A stretch of 34,608 bases of DNA. Origin: Thauera phenolivorans (GTDB lineage Bacteria; Pseudomonadota; Gammaproteobacteria; Burkholderiales; Rhodocyclaceae). The notes beneath the pieces are model-generated. The model searched no databases and had not been told where the DNA came from. It was given only the letters and a program-made list of their open reading frames with translations. Positions 33,195 through 34,608 of the stretch are shown here, piece by piece (position 1 is the first letter of the stretch; each line of letters starts with the position of its first letter). The stretch covers positions 666,765 through 701,372 of the forward strand of contig NZ_MBFM01000001.1 in assembly GCF_001696715.1 (NCBI RefSeq), given 5' to 3'. Position numbers and translations under genes: made by a program.

Positions 33195-33587
33195 ATGAAA
33201 TACCTTTGCCTCATCAGTGCCGAAAAGGTGATGGAGCAGATGCCCCAGGCCGATGCCGACGAGCACTTCGAGGAGTATCGCGAATTCACCGAAGACATCC
33301 GCCGCAGCGGCCACTATCTCGACTGCAACCGCTTGCTGCCGCCGGCGGCCGCGACCACGGTGCGGGTGCGCAACGGCAGGCTGTCGATCACCGACGGCCC
33401 CTACGTCGAGACCAAGGAACAGCTCGGCGGCTACTACCTCATCGAGGCCAGGGACCTGAACGACGCGATCCAGGTCGCGGCGCGCATCCCGGGCGCGCGG
33501 CTCGGCTGCGTCGAGGTGCGCCCGGTCGCGACCGACCTGCAGACCCTGAGCGCACTCGGCGCCTTGCCGGCCGAGACGAGCGGCTGA
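33195..33587 (+). CDS. YciI/DGPF-family protein
   Basis: A 130-residue cytosolic protein with the YCII-related ferredoxin-like fold: MKYLCLISAE at the start, the family loop ITDGPYVETKEQLGGYYLIEA (DGPY at 67-70 in place of the usual DGPF), and a C-terminal GCVEVRP strand. DGPF proteins are the standard partner and target of ECF42 sigma factors; their biochemical role is unknown. A clear ribosome site (AGGAGGAG) precedes the ATG. It has its own likely ECF42 promoter. Confidence 0.9.
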   Translation: MKYLCLISAEKVMEQMPQADADEHFEEYREFTEDIRRSGHYLDCNRLLPPAAATTVRVRNGRLSITDGPYVETKEQLGGYYLIEARDLNDAIQVAARIPGARLGCVEVRPVATDLQTLSALGALPAETSG

Positions 33588-33600
33588 GCGCGAAAGCGGC

Positions 33601-33627
33601 GGTCGATTCCGCCGCGCGCCCTTCGAC
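33601..33627 (+). promoter_or_regulatory. Second likely ECF42 promoter, before the SnoaL-like gene
   Basis: This 27-base block matches 33101-33127 at 25 positions; the differences are the first base (G for T) and base 21 (C for G). GGTCGA and CGAC keep the 17-base spacing. It starts 14 bases after the yciI-like stop codon and ends 44 bases before the next start. The changed first base may weaken it. Confidence 0.65.
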
Positions 33628-33671
33628 CCGCGGGCGCACAGCCCCCGCGTCCCACCTCAAGGAGAAACCTC

Positions 33672-34115
33672 ATGACCACCGACGCTGCCCTCGCCGGCAC
33701 CGAATCCGCGATCCGCATCGAGCTCGACGCCTGGGCCGACGCGGTACGGGCCAGGGACATCGCCCGCATCTTCAGCCACTACGACGCCGACATCGTCGCC
33801 TTCGACGCGATCGCGCAGCTGCAGTTCAAGGGCGCCGACGCCTACCGCGCGCACTGGGAGCGCTGCATGGCGATGTGCCCCGGCCCGATGATCTTCGAGC
33901 TTCATGAGGTGCAGGTCGCCGCGGACGAGGAGCTCGCCTTCGGGCACGCCCTCGTGCGCTGCGGCGGCACCGACCCCGACGGCAAGGAGATGTCCGGCTG
34001 GATGCGCATGACCACCTGCTACCGCCGACGCGACGGCCGGTGGCGCGTGATCCACGAGCATTTTTCCGCCCCCTTCGACCCGCAGGACGACAAGGTGCTG
34101 TGGCTCGAGCCCTGA
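33672..34115 (+). CDS. SnoaL/NTF2-like protein
   Basis: A 147-residue protein with an NTF2-like alpha+beta fold: helix ESAIRIELDAWADAVRARDIARIFSHYDADIVAFDAIAQ, KGADAYRAHWERC, and paired strands ending MRMTTCYRRRDGRWRVIHEHFSAPFD. It resembles the SgcJ/EcaC or ketosteroid-isomerase-like group. Such domains bind small hydrophobic molecules and are found fused to ECF41 sigma factors; here the protein is free and next to an ECF42 sigma. It has AAGGAGAAA as ribosome site and its own promoter-like element. Substrate unknown. Confidence 0.85.
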   Translation: MTTDAALAGTESAIRIELDAWADAVRARDIARIFSHYDADIVAFDAIAQLQFKGADAYRAHWERCMAMCPGPMIFELHEVQVAADEELAFGHALVRCGGTDPDGKEMSGWMRMTTCYRRRDGRWRVIHEHFSAPFDPQDDKVLWLEP

Positions 34116-34129
34116 GGCCGGCTTCGGCC
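34116..34129. terminator. Small stem-loop after the SnoaL-like gene
   Basis: GGCCG (34116-34120) and CGGCC (34125-34129) close a GCTT loop directly after the stop codon, in the gap before a convergent gene. There is no T-run. It may end rightward transcripts. Confidence 0.4.
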
Positions 34130-34157
34130 CTTCGTGCACACGCCGGCGGCCCCAGCC

Positions 34158-34608
34158 TCAGCCACGCCGCAGCATGTCGCCGAAAACGACGCCTTCGCCC
34201 GCCTTGCGATCCGGGCCCGGCGTATCGTAAAGCGCGATCCAGTCCGCACCCTTCTTCGCGAGCGAGGCGGGCAGCCTGCAGAAGGCCTCGGCCTGATCGG
34301 TCCCGCGTCCGTGCGGCAGGGGGAGCATTGCTTCGACCCCGGTCTCGAAGCGCACCGGGGCGCGGTTGGCCGCCAGGCAGGGCTTCGCGCCCGCCCACCT
34401 GAAGACGTGGATGTCACCGTCGAGCACCATCGTCGGACCGGCAAGGATGTAGAGGTCGTCGCCCGAATAGTGCAGATCGCGGACCCCGAGCCCCTCGAGC
34501 TGCAGGAAGTGCTTCCTGATCAGGGTGCCATCGTCGTCGAGCGGCACCAGCCGCAGATGCTTCCGCCGCGCTTCGACCTCGATCTCGAGCACTGCGGTCC
34601 ATCCGCGC
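34158..34608 (-). CDS. DUF3616 family protein, C-terminal part (cut by window edge)
   Basis: About 149 codons of a leftward gene whose beginning lies outside the window; the frame is open to the last base. Visible segments are HLRLVPLDDDGTLIRKHFLQLEGLGVRDLHYSGDDLYILAGPTMVLDGDIHVFRW and LPASLAKKGADWIALYDTPGPD, with the repeated strand pattern of a beta-propeller-like protein. I place it in DUF3616 from the GVRDLHYSGDDLYILAGPTM segment. A GTG at 34592 is in frame but reads on upstream without a stop, so it is not taken as the start. Function unknown. It is convergent with the SnoaL-like gene. Confidence 0.7.
   Translation of the reverse strand, partial: RGWTAVLEIEVEARRKHLRLVPLDDDGTLIRKHFLQLEGLGVRDLHYSGDDLYILAGPTMVLDGDIHVFRWAGAKPCLAANRAPVRFETGVEAMLPLPHGRGTDQAEAFCRLPASLAKKGADWIALYDTPGPDRKAGEGVVFGDMLRRG

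Noticed and set aside
1-34608. CRISPR arrays, tRNA or rRNA genes, insertion sequences, prophage genes
   Set aside because: No repeated spacer pattern, tRNA-like cloverleaf, rRNA segment, transposase, integrase or phage structural protein was seen by reading either strand.

Overview
The window is a GC-rich, gene-dense stretch of a bacterial chromosome. The aerobic phenylacetate (paa) genes, the BenE-type carrier, the fused LivM-LivG transporter subunit, the DUF3348/DUF802/OmpA/DUF2894 cassette and the overall protein style point to a betaproteobacterium of the Thauera/Azoarcus/Aromatoleum group. That placement is inference from gene content; no rRNA or other marker gene is present.

Region 1 (1-8235): a leftward catabolic operon paaN-paaG-paaH-paaI-paaK, with paaK cut by the left edge. 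It is followed by the rightward repressor gene paaX, leftward paaY and a rightward IclR regulator. The AT-rich paaN/paaX gap holds a good sigma70 promoter and two matching inverted repeats (GATAC-N28-GTATC), which are probable PaaX operators.

Region 2 (8236-14533): a branched-chain-amino-acid-type ABC transporter (binding protein, LivH, fused LivM-LivG, LivF). Its promoter carries a related GATAC-N26-GTATC repeat, so it may bring in phenylacetate or another aromatic acid. A hemerythrin-domain protein follows, then a convergent CopD-like membrane protein.

Region 3 (14724-18353): a tightly coupled four-gene cassette. It consists of a DUF3348 protein, a four-helix MotA/ZorA-like membrane protein with a tail of about 420 residues, a MotB/ZorB-like OmpA protein keeping the membrane Asp, and a DUF2894 protein. 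It looks like an uncharacterised ion-driven motor anchored to peptidoglycan, and is the strongest candidate here for an undescribed system.

Region 4 (18354-30263): a BenE-family carrier; a leftward pair of 3-hydroxybutyrate dehydrogenase and a 4-hydroxybenzoyl-CoA-type thioesterase; a P2-type cation ATPase with a substituted membrane ion-site residue; and a complete six-gene Mrp Na+/H+ antiporter operon (mrpA with fused B, then C, D, E, F, G).

Region 5 (30264-34608): a leftward FabMG-like protein, then an ECF sigma factor of the ECF42 type followed by a DGPF/YciI protein and a SnoaL-like protein. Each of the last two is preceded by a nearly identical 27-bp element that fits an ECF42 promoter. 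A DUF3616 protein is cut by the right edge. I saw no tRNA, rRNA, CRISPR array, insertion sequence or prophage gene.
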